A stretch of DNA of 64,000 nt from Alentia gelatinosa. Taxonomy: Eukaryota > Annelida > Polychaeta > Phyllodocida > Polynoidae. The translations under genes and the position numbers were made by a program. The notes under the pieces were generated by a model that saw nothing but the letters and a program-made list of their open reading frames with translations, was not told the origin of the DNA and searched no databases. Every line of letters begins with the position of its first letter. Position 1 is the stretch's first letter. The stretch covers positions 128,372,099-128,436,098 of the forward strand of contig OX465580.1 in assembly GCA_950022655.1 (NCBI GenBank), in the 5' to 3' direction. Below are positions 12,275 to 24,751 of this stretch, piece after piece.

Positions 12275-12949
12275 AAAGTGGGATTCACACGATGGGATTC
12301 ATGTACCTCACAGGGTGTTTTTTCTGAGACAAATCCTGTTGAGATTTTTTACTGAAACGTGATTTCTTTATCTAAATTGTAGATTTCCATTTCCCTGAGA
12401 CATATTTCCCCCCTGCCATTGTTTGCGACATTTACCCCTAAAATGGAACAGAAACTCATGAGATTTTGAACCCTTTGAGGTACATGAATCCCATCGTGTG
12501 AATCCCACTTTACTTGGTTATACAGGGTAAATCTACATTCATGCCTGAAATTGCTCGAGAACGTGGGATTCACATAATGGGATCCGTGTACCTCACAGGG
12601 TGTTTGCCAGAGACAAAGCCTGCTGAGATTCTGCACTTGAACCAAATCTCTTTGTCTAAATTATAGGGTTTCATTTCCCTGAGACATGTTTTCCCCCTGT
12701 AATTGATGGCGACATTAAAGTGGTATTCACATGGTGGGATTCACGTACCTCACAGGGTGTTTACCAGAGACAAATCCAGCTGAGATTCTGTACTCGAAAC
12801 CAATTCGTCTAAATTGTAGGGTTTCATTTCCCTGAGACATATTTTCCACTGTAATTATTGGCGACATTTACCCCTGAAAAGGAACAGAATCTCATGAGCT
12901 TTTAACCCTGTGAGGTACATGAATCCCTCCGTGTGAATTCCACTTTAGG
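12275..12949. mobile_element. cluster of three family M MITEs
   Basis: Copies at about 12275-12513, 12556-12716 (3'-truncated) and 12717-12949. Family ends are AAAGTGGGATTCACACGATG and its inverse, and GTACCTCACAGGGTGTTT is near the left end. A fourth copy is at 4472-4707. Confidence 0.85.
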
Positions 12950-13416
12950 GCAGCTACACTGCCAGCATGTCTTGTGTAGCATGTGGGCTGATGTCACAGA
13001 ACCTCATGGCCACATTCTAACAATTGTTCGTCTGTTCTGTGATATCTTCCATACTTAATTTCTACATCCCTACACTCTTTTCAAGATTTTGAATAACCTC
13101 TGAGAAATGAACTCTCTTTTTTCCCTTGCTTCATCGAGCGCCTCTGCCAAAGCATTTTGTTGCGATAATAGCGTAAAGTGACTATACAAGCACAATTGAT
13201 AGTGAAAAATCTGAGCTGTAAAATATGGCAACTCATTCTGCGACATTTCCCAACTCTTATGTTTCCCACGGAAAGATCAATCTGTAGTTCTCAGATGATT
13301 AACATCAGCCACTCAGAAGATAAGGGTACTGCATGATGTCAACAACCCTTATGCTGGTATGTATTTCGGTGGGACGATTCTGTGGCGGTCGCTCTTCTTT
13401 TGTAAGGTCTTGTAGT

Positions 13417-13780
13417 TTATCCTACCCCTAATAAAAAAAAACCCATAGACTTAATATAGGGAAATATTATGTGGCAGGCCGTGACATAAAGTGTTTTTTT
13501 ATGCCACTAGAGTAATAATAATATTGACCAATCAGAGAGCAGGATGTCAGCTACTATGAAAAAAGGTTCTGTTGGTCATTGACTCAATATTCATCTTTTA
13601 GTAATACAAAAGCATAGACGAGGTAGGATAAATACGAAACCGAACTCGAGATCCACTTGTCAATGTCTATGCCACTCTGGTCAGGTCTGCTCCTCACTAC
13701 ACTCGGCTGCGCCTCGTGTAGTAATACGCGACCTTCCCGTCGTGGCATAAACATTGTGAAGTCTGACTCTCGTTCAGTTT
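13417..13780 (+). mobile_element. foldback family A, copy 2
   Basis: Head starts CCTACCCCTAATAAAAAA at 13420 and closes with GAGGTAGGATAAA. The palindromic tail has the loop ACTCGGCTGCGCCTCGTG. Confidence 0.8.
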
Positions 13781-14039
13781 CTACTAATTCTGCCTTTCTA
13801 AACTAAAAATAAATATCCCCTTGTATTAATATCCAAAGCCACGGAAAGTATAGTTCCTTTTCACACACCCTTGTCCGTTTGAGAATATCTAATGATATCA
13901 ATTTCTTTTAATTTGGAGGATATGCTCAAAATAAATAGGCATATCCTCTAAGGCATGCATGATTCTATTTCGAACGGGACATAAACCTCGTGCATCGCAC
14001 CTTATTAAGCAGTCATGAAAATGAAATGTATTTCATACC

Positions 14040-14099
<60 letters not shown>
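14040..14099 (+). repeat. (ATT)n microsatellite
   Basis: About 20 uninterrupted ATT triplets next to a family I element. Confidence 0.98.
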
Positions 14100-14994
14100 C
14101 ATCATATGTCTATAGCCGATTGCCTATGAAATACTACCTGCTGCTAGGGGTGCAGTTTTAGTAGAGCGCGCTCGCACGCGCCAAATATATCGCATAGAGG
14201 TTAGAGTGCTCACATACAGACTTCCATCGTCCTACAAAAAATAGTATTCTCTTACTATATGCGTGCTATTCACTGTGAAATTGAGGAAGGAGCAGGGTGC
14301 CAGTGTATCAGGTACTTAGAGGCATTATTACCTGACCATGACCAATCACTCAAGACCGAAATCACTCAAGACTTACTGGTGTTAGAAACGTTTTGATCCT
14401 AGAGTCAGGCAATCACAGAAATGACAAGTTGACTGGGAACAAGTGGGTAAGAGAAAACTATCCACAGACTGAATGCGACCCAAACATTTTGATTCTTATT
14501 CATTTATAATTGCATCCTCATTCATCAATGATGAACATGCATTTTGGTCCTAGTATTAGAGCGTGCTTGCACGTGCTATACATCACCTAGTGGATAGATT
14601 GGTCACTTACAGACTTCCAGCGTACTGCCTGAAAACTATCCCTTCAATATCTGCATGCATTCACTTTGATATTGAGAACGGAGCAGGGAGGCAGTGTTTA
14701 ATTATTATTCATTTATAATTTCCGGCTCATTCATCAATGATGAACATACTATTTGCTCCAAGTCAATGTTCTAGCCGACTGAAACGTAGTGAATGAGCTA
14801 TGAATCGGTGACTTAATAAGTGAATGAAATGGTGTTTCTTCATGTTCCGTATGATATATGCTAATAAGGAAACATAGTGACTGAGCCGTAGGGATGTCGT
14901 TATCAGCCTTTTCTAACATAAGTACGTTCTGGTATCGGGATGTATTTTATGAAATACAAAAGACCTAGAACGGCCATCCCTTGGGGCTCATTAT
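14100..14994. mobile_element. family I foldback element containing two tandem family C copies
   Basis: Flanks carry CCTATGAAATACTACCTGCT and CTAGGGGTGCAGTTTTA on the left, and GTAGTGAATGAGCTATGAAT to CAGCCTTTTCTAACATAAG on the right. Inside are C copies at 14158-14554 and 14556-14762; the second lacks its middle third. Confidence 0.65.
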
Positions 14995-15290
14995 CCTACC
15001 CCTAATATAAAATCCCATAGATTTAACATTGAGTTTCCGTATGCCACGCTGACTGGCATACGGAGTTTTATATGCCACTAGTGGCATACAGAATTATTAT
15101 CATGTAATATTATATAATCGAGGAGACAGGGTAGGATAAAATAAAAACCTGATTCGTTTTAATCTTGGCCATCGCATTCCACTCCTGGAGATTTGGCTCT
15201 GGACTTCACTCGGCTTCACCTCATGAAGTCACTATGCCAAACCCCGTCGCGGCATACGGTAGCCAAGATTAAAACTCATCCAGTTTTACG
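14991..15290 (+). mobile_element. foldback family A, copy 3
   Basis: Head TTATCCTACCCCTAATATAA through GGGTAGGATAAAA; tail arms ATCTTGGCCATCGCATTCC and GGCATACGGTAGCCAAGATT; loop CACTCGGCTTCACCTCATG. Same subfamily as the 57.7-kb and 61.4-kb copies in the Slo gene. Confidence 0.85.
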
Positions 15291-15536
15291 ATAGTAACCA
15301 TGTTTTCCCTTACTCCTCACCCCATACCAGATATATCACGATGAATACCTCTCTAACCAGCTAGTTCTACACTTGCCTTTGTAGGGCTCAACTATGTCAA
15401 GTCAAATTTGTGACTGAGATACTTTGGTTTGTTGTGATTTGTAATGCTCAGCTTTGGACACCTCTAAGTTGTTCTAAGACATGATGGTTCCCTGCATCCT
15501 TCCTTCAGCAGTCTGGCCTACGGATAGTGAGGGTAT

Positions 15537-16190
15537 GTAGACGTTAGGGTCCACCACCCGAAAGTCGGGACGTTAGGGCCCACTCATCGGGACATTAGGG
15601 CCCGCTTAAAGCCAACCTAGGGTTAGGGTAAAGGTTATGGTTAGGGATAGGGTTATGGTTATGGTTAGGGATAGGGTTAGGGTTAGGGCAAGGGTTAGGG
15701 ATAGGGTTAGGGTTAGGGTTAGGGTTAGGATAAGGGTTAGGGTTAGGGATAGGGTTAGGGTTAGGGTTAGGATAAGGGTTAGGGTTAGGGTTAGGGTTAG
15801 GGTTAGGGATAGGGATAGGGTTAGGGATAGGGATAGGGATAGGTTAGGGTTAGGGATAGGGTTACTTACTTATACTTACTACTAGATATAGTATTTATTC
15901 ACAGTTGAGATGCTTGAGTAGGGAAGATTTAGAATGGGTCAAGTTCGTTACGGGTCGAGTTCGTTACGGGACAAGTTTTTAACGGGTCAAGTTCTCCAGT
16001 ATTCAAACATTAACCAATTATGCAAAATTAGGTGGGCCCTAACGTCTATTTATGCCACATCTCCCTCCCGGCACCACAGGTGTGACTGCGGCATCGCGGT
16101 GCGGCCGAGGTGCGACTGAGGCTTTCACACCCCCGGTGTTGGGTGGGCCCTAACGTCCCGACTTTAGGGTGGGTGGCCCTAACGTCCTGC
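15537..16190. mobile_element. terminal-inverted-repeat element containing telomere-like repeats
   Basis: The ~45-bp ends are inverted copies: the left contains GTCGGGACGTTAGGGCCCAC and the right contains GTGGGCCCTAACGTCCCGAC. Between them, 15613-15863 is a dense block of TTAGGG and ATAGGG units, with shorter spacer DNA to the right. No transposase is encoded. Confidence 0.75.
15613..15863 (+). repeat. interstitial TTAGGG/ATAGGG telomere-like array
   Basis: About 40 hexamers, mostly TTAGGG with interspersed ATAGGG and TTATGG variants. It sits inside a TIR element rather than at a fusion point or chromosome end. An ORF over it (Arg/Val/Asp repeats) is an artefact. Confidence 0.95.
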
Positions 16191-16533
16191 AACCATAGTG
16201 AGAGATGACTGTATGCAGCAAGCTGAAAGTTTATATAACCTCTTCCTACTGTATGCACGGTATCTGAGCTTGTCTTCCCTTAAAGAATCAGCACCCAACA
16301 TTACTAGTTTACCCTTCTCGGGAAATTCACTCTCGCTGTGATTTGCTATGTAAAACCGCAGGGATTGTGAATTGCTTCGAGGGATCTTAATTGCATTTAG
16401 GCAAATATGATGGTTGTGAATGAGGGAGGCTTTAGTTCTATCCGAGGATAGACTTCTCATTGAAATTCGACATTCCTTAAAACAAGAAGTCTGTTAAAGT
16501 CAATCGGTGATATAACAAATCTTCTATGATTCT

Positions 16534-16722
16534 TAAGCGCCAAGTCCACTAAGGCGACCAAGGGAATGCGTCTGTTATCCGTGCGACTGTGCGAATCACA
16601 TGCGATAATATTCAATATATTAGATATTGTGTCAAGGCATTCGCATGTCTATGCGAACGTCTGCGAACGTCTGCAAACCCAATTTATTCGATGGAAAATC
16701 GCCTTAGTGGATCTGGCGCTTT
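16534..16722. mobile_element. MITE with ~22-bp inverted ends (family P)
   Basis: AAGCGCCAAGTCCACTAAGG and CCTTAGTGGATCTGGCGCTT are inverse copies; ~189 bp. The interior has repeated TGCGAACGTC. Confidence 0.85.
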
Positions 16723-16724
16723 AG

Positions 16725-17540
16725 CCTGAGAGTACCTTTGAATGTTGCACTCTAATATCACTTTAGAAAATAACCTATTACAGATACTTATGCATGCATG
16801 TATGTATGTGTGTATGTATGTATGCATATCAAGTTGAGAATTGTCCACCCTTACGTCACAACAACATTAAGATTACAAAGAGAATAAACTGAAATGCCTT
16901 AGAATTCAAGGTAAGCCGATTCCATTTACCTTCATACTGTATGGCATTAAGTGCCATTCACGGAAAGAAAGATTGGTGTAGGGCTGTTAACGCCTCTTAC
17001 ATATTTGCATGATGTAGTGACGTTCCTTGGCCCTAATCTCCCAATCTTAAGTTTATAGCATTACTGCCTTACTGGTTTTAAATTCATATTTACCTATTGG
17101 ATTTACACTTCGTTACGAGCCTTGCCTGAATAATCTAAGTTCTTCACTAACGTGGTTTATATATTTTTTTACTGAAGTTGCCGTATATTATTGTGTCAAT
17201 CATCCATTAAATGCCTCTGAAATTAGATCATTTTCCTATTTTGTGGTACAGCTTCTCCCCATTAAGTTAGTTTATGTATGTTATCGCACGTTGATTTAGG
17301 ACTCAGTTCAGGGATATTTTGGAGATCTTGCCGTTGTCATTTGGCATCGGACAAACTCTGATCCTCCACCCAATATAGTAGATTTCTAATCATTTTATTG
17401 TAAACACATGAATTAGCAACTCAAGACAAACTTGTGCGATCTCAGAATAATACATATGTATAATGTTGTTGGTTTTTTTTCGGTTTTTTTTCTTTGTTCG
17501 ATAATAAAAAAAAAATAAAATAAAAAAAAAGTTACAAGTG
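16725..17540. other. no gene seen
   Basis: AT-rich DNA with a (TATG)n-like stretch at 16788-16828 and A/T runs at 17466-17531. Confidence 0.6.
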
Positions 17541-17592
17541 TCATGAGCAGCCCTTCCGGCATTTGCTACAGACTGGAGCGAGACTGGTTAAT

Positions 17593-17740
17593 CCTGATTG
17601 GCTGTTGGTTCAACAGCCAATCACGCTACAGAGCTTGCAATCTCAGCAAGATCAGGATCAGTCTGGTCAGAGAAATCAGGACCTGGGAGCAGTTTCAAAA
17701 GTCGAGTGAAGTCTATGGTTTTGAAACAGCTCCCAGAGCC
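17593..17740. repeat. two adjacent hairpins
   Basis: TGATTGGCTGTTG pairs with CAACAGCCAATCA at 17595-17624, and CTGGGAGCAGTTTCAAAAG pairs with GGTTTTGAAACAGCTCCCAG at 17681-17738, with CGAGTGAAGTC in the loop. Confidence 0.8.
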
Positions 17741-17799
17741 CATGACCAGGCACTGCTAGTAAAGAAAAAACAGAGCTTGCAATTTCAGCAATTTAAGGT

Positions 17800-18028
17800 A
17801 CCTCCTATACTGCTATATCAAAGGCCAATCCTTCTCTTACCATATCTATGTGGTGTGGGTAGTAAAAGAATTCTCACCTTGGTAAATGTGTAGGGGTGAG
17901 ATTTCTACCTAAATTCATCCCATAGATTTGATCACCACCCTAGTGGTGTAAAAGAACCTTGAGAAAGTCAGTTGAGGACCTATAATGGTTGACTGGATGT
18001 TAAATCAAACCAAACAAACAAACAAAAA
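17800..18028 (+). mobile_element. 5'-truncated copy of the same SINE
   Basis: Matches the body and tail of the 22.1-kb SINE from CTGCTATATCAAAGGCCAAT to the AAACAAACAAAC tail, with scattered mismatches, but lacks the tRNA-like head. Confidence 0.8.
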
Positions 18029-18136
18029 GAATAACCGAGGTGATATGCATATCTAATCACCAAATTGGTGTTGGAATACCTTAGAATACGATGCAATCAC
18101 TGTAATTTTTGCTGAGATAATCGGGAATTATGGAGG

Positions 18137-18424
18137 AAACCTATGAAAGTTTAAGGTCAGAGCTCGCATCCCATCAAGTTTGAATCGCGAAGTAATTCAC
18201 AAGGCGAAGCCGCATGAATTATGTAGCGATTCAAATTAGATAGGATCAAGCTCTGACCCTAAACTTGAATTGGTTTCTGAATTTATATCGCCCTTCACAT
18301 TGACTAATTGGCTAAGATAGGTGACAGAATCCCCCATTGGAAATTTTCCCTTAATATCCCATTGGCGTTGGATACGAGTTCCCAATGTTAAGTCTATGCG
18401 AGGAAAATACCAGAGGTGAGAAAA
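18137..18424. mobile_element. foldback family F, copy 1
   Basis: A palindrome (arms TTTAAGGTCAGAGCTCGC and AAGCTCTGACCCTAAACTT, loop AAGGCGAAGCCGC) is joined to a head containing ACGAGTTCCCAATGTTAAGT and ending GAGGTGAGA. Architecture as in family A, with different arms. Confidence 0.75.
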
Positions 18425-18993
18425 ACATAAGTAAGCGCACCCTATGTAAACATATCTATGAAAGGGCTTAGTTAAAAAAAACCACTTTCCCGTCGATGCA
18501 TTACGTTGGGAACGTAGTGATTCTTGGGGAGAACCAGTACCCACCACCACACACCCTCCCTCAGTCAGCGCACAGCGCACTACCAGGGGCAGCACACAGC
18601 TTGGACCAATCACCAAGCAGAGTAAGGTTGTGATGGGTTTGAGAACCAATAGAAGGAGAGGTTAGAAACCCAATTTAAATAAGCGGGAAATCCGCTGCAA
18701 GTCGGGTCTCTGAGGTCTATATGTGGTCTTATGAAAGGGCTTAGCCCTAAGATAGCTTAGGAGGTAGGAGTGAACCGTTATGACCTGATCGGCACAAAAT
18801 GTTCACTGATGAATAGGTCTAAGCCCTGCTTACATCAACTGACAAGTAGCCTTCCAAACGACTAACAAAGTAACTCAATTGTTGAGAGACTCTCGGGAAT
18901 TGGCCCCAGATCATTACCAGGCAGGCGTACTCAAGCTGGGCTAGGAGGCCGTTTGATGATAAACCTACCCTAAAAAGGTAGGACCAGGGGCCC

Positions 18994-19343
18994 TTTAACC
19001 CTTTAAGGACGGCCGCCTATGGCAGAACTACACACATGGGGACGGCAACTAGTGACTATGTACAGTTCTGGGGGACGGGGGCATTTTTCTCTGAACTCGA
19101 AATTCGAAGGTTTGTAACATGATAAAATTTGTTATCCTTAATATTTCTATTTCCATTATTTAGAATTCTAAAATATGAAGTTATACCTACATTCTGTGCA
19201 AATTTCAATTTAATTGATAAAATATTTCCTTTTCAAAAGCAAAAATACATAATTTCATAAATACCCAGCAAATGATGCCTTAAGGCATCATTCGCCCCCG
19301 GCCGGGTGATGCTTTAAGGCATCATCCGCCCTTAAAGGGTTAA
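18994..19343. mobile_element. piggyBac-like MITE (TTAA site)
   Basis: Bounded by TTAA on both sides, with inverted ends CCCTTTAAGGACGG and CCGCCCTTAAAGGG. Inside the right end are two GATGCCTTAAGGCATCAT-type palindromes. TTAA targets and CCC-starting ends are piggyBac hallmarks; no transposase is encoded. Confidence 0.75.
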
Positions 19344-19736
19344 TAACTAGGAGCAAATAGTATGTTAATCATAGATGAATGAGCGTGTAATTATAAATGA
19401 ATGACAATTGAACGGTTTGAGTTCGATTCAGCCTATGGATAGTTTTCTGTAACCCACTTGCACCCTGTCAACTTGCCATTTCTGCAACTGCCTATCTAGG
19501 ATCCAAATACATCAAGCACCAGTGTGTCTTGAGGTATTTTGGTCTTGAGTGATTGGTCATGGTCAGCTGGGCACTCCTCTAATACACTGAGACACTGGCT
19601 CCCTGCTTCGGTCTCAATGTCACAGTGCATAGCACACAGATAGTTAAGGGATAGTTTGTATGCAGTACCCTAAAAGTCTATATGGACCCCTCTGACTTCT
19701 AGATGATGTATATAGCGCGTGCAAGCACGCTCTAAT
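19344..19736 (-). mobile_element. dispersed family C, near-complete inverted copy
   Basis: AACTAGGAGCAAATAGTATG to GCGTGCAAGCACGCTCTAA, directly abutting the piggyBac-like MITE. CCTACC...AAAAAGGTAGGACCAG occurs on both sides of the MITE-plus-C block, at about 18964 and 19740. Confidence 0.82.
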
Positions 19737-19739
19737 AAA

Positions 19740-20555
19740 CCTACCATAAAAAAGGTAGGACCAGGGGACCGTTTAATAATAAACATTTGAAATGAATGAA
19801 TTCAATATTCTGTTTAGTTTATCCAATCTTCATAGGTTGTATAGCCTACTATATTCTGTCAAAGTATGTGGAAAATGACCTCGGTTTTACTATGTCAAAA
19901 GCAGCTTTTTAGAATGTATATATATTCTATTATAAAAGTATCCTGATATTGATCTCTAAATTGAAAACTAGCATGGCGTCCCCCGATTTTTAAGATATGT
20001 GTTTTACAACACCTATAGATTTTCAAATTCAATTTTCAGGAAAATGACATGGGTTTTAATTTTCAAGCCGAATTGCCCGATATGCCTTTAACTTAATCAA
20101 TTTCTGTTCAAGTCCATAACAAACATATTTCCACTGGTCTCAATGGATGACTTATGCTATTAGGTCCTATTATTCTGTTTCATCTACGACCCCACAGGGG
20201 GTGTTATAAAACCAAAATGTATGATATCTCGTGGATATCTTCGTGGCTACTTCTGTCCTTCCCCACGATACATTGAATTATCAAAGCAGGAGTGATTTTA
20301 TAAAAGAAAGAACGATTGAAAAATGATCTTATCATGGTCTTGGTTGTGTTGTCTTTGTAGAAGACAATCTTACAAGACGATCATGGTTGAATCCCTCTGA
20401 ACATATATACTCCTATTATTTAATATACAATCAGTAAGTATTTGAGAATATACATACAGCTTTCATCATCTACTCATACCAATTTCGGATTGTTCTGCAC
20501 AAAGAGTTATCCTCCATTGTAAGTGGACAGACTTCAACCATAAGATCACTTTTCA
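19740..20555. other. no gene seen
   Basis: AT-rich, with only short ORFs. It begins in a second copy of a CCTACC...GGTAGGACCAG block. Confidence 0.6.
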
Positions 20556-20873
20556 ATAGACCCTATTGAGGTATCCCAGAATTCAGTCTGTTTATAGGTC
20601 CCGGTGTACGCTGGTTACCGACATTGTATGGTGATAAAACCTTGACCCGTAACCCAGAATCATTGCTTTTTAACGGTTTTTATAAATCTTCAAATGGGAA
20701 ATCCGATGTCAGATATCGAAATTTCAGCTATTTCTACATATCAATACAAAATTATATTAAGGTTCTGCAAATATAAATGGGAAAACTATAGTTCATGCGG
20801 TCGTGGTCTGCCCAGTCAGTCGCGAGTGGAACTTGTATTTACCCTGGGCGATAATAGGGAGTTTAGTAACCTA
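20556..20873 (+). repeat. dispersed family L, copy 1
   Basis: AGACCCTATTGAGGTATCCC to GGGAGTTTAGTAACC, ~318 bp, with TTTCAGCTATTTCTACATA inside. No hairpin ends seen. Confidence 0.75.
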
Positions 20874-22055
20874 ACGCAACGACAAGGATATCGCTTCTTG
20901 TATCGCCCATGTAAATCGCAATCGAAGTCGTTGATATAAGATCGTTCATTGTTGTAAAAACACCTCCCAGATCCCTCTACTCGGAACTTATACTCTTGTT
21001 GGCTTAGAAAATAAAACGACCCCCAGGCGATCGGATCACGAGCTTGTTCAGGCGGTCACGGTCCAGTGATTGCGGCCCACCTGCCTGCCAGGACACGAAT
21101 CACATGGGAGTCACGCTTCACTGAATTGGTTATAATACTGTCTATATTTATCGCATACGCTGGACTTCTCTGTATGCCTTTTACCTGTGTGATAATCACA
21201 GGTACTTAATTCAGGCTTGTGAGGCGTAAACCGGAACTCATTTCTGATATTTGATTTTAAATTTATAGCATCCACGTCAGGAGATATTAGTTGATACTTA
21301 GTAATATAAGGCATAACTAATTGCATACGCTTAGTTATGCTTGGGTTTACAAGTCCAGTGCTCTGAGTGATCTGAGCTAACTCCCCACCCCTCTTACCCA
21401 CCGAACCCTAAAGTGAATATTTTTTTTTTTTTTTTTTTTTTTTAATTTCAAACAAAATTCACCAAAGTTGGTGTTCTTCCATTTTGCCAACAATTACATG
21501 CGTTTGTCCTTGGGCGTTGTCAACAAATTATAATCAGTAATATGATAATATAAAGAATTATACCTATTATTAATAATGCAATGGTATGATGATGTAATGA
21601 AATACAACTGGTAAAGTTATAATAATTAGGTGACACGTATACTCCTTCCCTCGTGGGGTACGGATTCATTATAACCGCCTATCGGTGTTCGGAAGATTAT
21701 TTTTAGTTTTCAACATTTTCTTAAAATCTTGTTTAGTATCTGCAAACTTTACATCAGTTTCTTGCTGGTTCCATAGTTTACAGCCTCGGTAGGCTGTACT
21801 TATGATAATCTCGCCTACCCGTACACTGTCTACAATGTGGTCGTTAATGCGATAGGGGTAGAACCTGTACACGCCAAGTCTCACCCTATATTGCTATAGG
21901 TTTGTTGGTGTTTCATTGAAAAATAGCGTTGGTAAAAATATCAGTGTGAGTTATGCAACCAATACCGAAAAAGAATTATAAGAAGAACTGTTATATAAGT
22001 TGATCGCTAATAGTGTAACTGGAAATTCATTTTAGGGTTCGGTGGGTAAGGGCGT

Positions 22056-22351
22056 GGGGAGTTAGCTCAGAGGTTAGAGCACTGGACTTGCAAACCCAAG
22101 GTTCCAGTCCCATCCCCAGCAGTGGTAGATTCACTGCTATATCAAAGGCCAATCCTTCTCATACCATATCTATGTGGTGTGGGAAGTAAAAGAACTCTCA
22201 CCTCGGTAAATGTGTAGGGGTGAGATTTCTACCTGAATTCATAACATAGATTCGATCACCACCCTCGTGGTGTAAAAGAACCTTGAGAAAGTCTGGTAAG
22301 GAACTAAAATGGTTGACTGGACGTTAAATCAAACCAAACAAACAAACAATC
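22056..22351 (+). mobile_element. tRNA-derived SINE, near full length
   Basis: The head starts GGGGAGTTAGCTCAGAGG with an intact polymerase III A box (TAGCTCAGAGG) and, about 40 bp on, a near-consensus B box (GGTTCCAGTCC). The anticodon and variable arms do not fold into a normal tRNA, so this is a SINE head, not a tRNA gene. The body has TGTGTAGGGGTGAGATTTCT and ends TGGACGTTAAATC followed by an AAACAAACAAAC tail. The tail is typical of mollusc SINEs as I recall them. Confidence 0.82.
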
Positions 22352-22384
22352 AGTGGGTAATATCAAGTGTTGTGTATATACAAA

Positions 22385-22716
22385 TACTAGCAGCAAATGG
22401 TATGTCCATCAATGATGAATGAACATGCAATCATAGATAAATAACAATTAAATGGTTTGGGTTACATTCAGTCTATTTTTCTGTAACTCATTTTCACCTA
22501 ATCAACTTGACATTTCGGCAACAGTTGTATAGGATCCAAACATATCAAGCATTAGTGGGTCTTGGGGCATTTGGGTCGTGAGTGATTGGTCATGGTCAGC
22601 TGGGCACACCTCTAAGACCCTGAGACACTGGCACCCTGCTCCTTTCCCACTATCACAGTGAATGGCACACAGATATTGAAGGGATAGTTATTTTGCAGCA
22701 CGCTGGAAATCTATAA
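22385..22716 (-). mobile_element. dispersed family C, inverted, end-truncated copy
   Basis: Follows the SINE by about 35 bp. Contains TGAGTGATTGGTCATGGTCA and stops in an A-run after GCAGCACGCTGG. Confidence 0.78.
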
Positions 22717-23504
22717 AAAAAAATAGTGATAGATAGTCCTTGGACATATATTGAAAATATTGCTTTCAATTAACACCATACTTGACAATGCTGTGGCTTT
22801 ATCGCATAATCCGGAGCTACATGTCGTGCAATAGACCTTATTTTGCAATAGACTTGTTATTAATCATCTAGATGGATGATAAATAGAATAATGACTGTTT
22901 CTGTGTGTGAGTGGCTCTGATCTCACCGTTAATGACGATGTAACGTCATCGCTGTGACTCGGATATTACTAGCGTCAAACTACTTGGATAGTATGGTCAC
23001 CCATGCATAAAAACAGACGTTATTGTGTATGTAAGCATCGAGACTTGGGTTTCACTCTTTGCTTTTGTATAAGCCAAATCGCCATGATTCATCTATCCGA
23101 TTACCACCAAAATATTATAGCTAGGAATTCAAGACGGCACTTCACTAATGGCAGAATTCAACTCGCACAAAAGCCAGTTATGTAATAATTGTTGACCCAC
23201 GTCATGTAAAAGATCAATTACGGTTGGCATACCAGGGGGAATAATAGCTTAACGTGCACCACCATCAGATCTATATGCTACTCAATCAAAACTGATGCAA
23301 TGACAAGCTGATTATATTTTGGATATGCGCAATCTGATTATTTGCACAATACCCAACAAGCATAGTACTAAACTGAGGTTTTTTAACGATAGAAAATGTG
23401 ATAGCGATTCATTACTATATTGTGAAAAGTTTAATATACATATTTCTCTATGTGTGTGGATGTAAAAATATATTCTGCTATTGTCCTACTGAATATTTTT
23501 GTAG

Positions 23505-23805
23505 TTGTTCAATAATAAGAAAGAAATCGATGAGTCTTTGGTCTGTGTCCTCGTTCGCCATCGAGTTGGGAGCGCGCAGAGATATGAACGAGGCAATAGC
23601 TGAGTGAATATTCTGAAGTACCCCAAACGAGATGCTAAATAGGGACTCAGACCAAATACGAATATGTTTCTGATTCTATCTTAGCCTGGAAATATTTATC
23701 TGTTTATCACCAGTTGAGAATGAGTTTCCGTACTGGAAAGCCCGTTGAGAACGAGTTCCTAATGTTAAGCCTGTGGGCGTTTATAAAAACCAGACTGAGA
23801 TAATG
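23505..23805. mobile_element. foldback family G, copy 2
   Basis: Begins AATAAGAAAGAAATCGATGA, has AGATATGAACGAGGCAATAG, then the AGCCTGGAAATATTTATCTG head, CCTAATGTTAAGCCTGTGG and CAGACTGAGATAAT. Confidence 0.72.
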
Positions 23806-23856
23806 GGGGCTAAGCCATCCAGTACGACACAATATGATAGAGCCATTGAGAAGACA

Positions 23857-24410
23857 TACACAATAATGTGATGGTTTTGTGTACGAGTGGCCGTAATCTC
23901 CGAGTAGTTGACGCGTAGTAATATCCGAGCGATTAGCGAGGATATTACGTCGTCAACTACGAGGAGATTACGGTCCCTCGTATACAGAACCAGTCGTTAT
24001 TGTATTTATTACCCACCTACATGATTACAACAAATCGATTGCAATAAAGATGTTTCTGTAAGACATTTAGGCCCAGACACCACAGCACTGTCAAGCGTGG
24101 CAGTAATTGGGTGTAGACTTACACCAAAAATGAAGTTCGCCATTTCACCATGATTTTAGCATGCAAAGCATGTTATGACTGTAATTTCTGATGGTAAATG
24201 AGATTATCATGACTGATTATGAGTAATTCATATTGAATGAACATTCAAGAAACTTATTTTGAGATACATGATAATTTGACCTCAGTATGGATGGGACTTT
24301 TTTCTGGAATCTCCTGCAGGAGATTCTGACATGTCAGAATCTCCCGGTAGCCGATTCCAGGTGCTCTATACATTTCCTATGGAGACTCCGTATTTGGTGG
24401 GTAATAAATG
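23857..24410. mobile_element. family J foldback element, copy 1
   Basis: Palindrome with arms CGTAATCTCCGAGTAGTTGA and TCAACTACGAGGAGATTACG around TCCGAGCGATTAGCGAGGAT. It ends with CTCCTGCAGGAGATTCTGAC hairpins and GGTGGGTAATAAAT. Confidence 0.82.
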
Positions 24411-24751
24411 TATCTACTTTTTCGGGATTACAGCTGTTGTGTGGCTTAGTCCACGATACCCAACAGGAAAAACTGATACTGTATCAGATGTTGTGATATG
24501 AATTTTTTTTTTTTTTTTTTAAATGTATGTATCAAAGATGCCTGTCGCAGTGTGGTGGAGAGGGTGGCCATATAACCATGCCAAAGACACAGTGGGGGTA
24601 TTTTTATGGAAGAAACTTGCAGAAATCCATTTACTCACACTTGTTGATTTGTCTTCATCCACAAGCAATAGTGCCGGTGGGAATACATCGTTCAGCCAAT
24701 TCAAGTGTCTATGTTTTCAATATAACATATAATCAAGCTGGTACATTATCT

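Noticed and set aside
15637..15885. 82-codon Arg/Val/Asp-rich ORF
   Set aside because: It is a translation of TTAGGG/ATAGGG repeats.
18236..18649. 137-codon minus-strand ORF
   Set aside because: It overlaps a foldback element and shows no protein family features.
22056..22117. Possible tRNA gene (TGC anticodon)
   Set aside because: A and B boxes are present, but the anticodon stem and variable region do not fold correctly, and the sequence continues into a SINE body and tail found elsewhere in the window.
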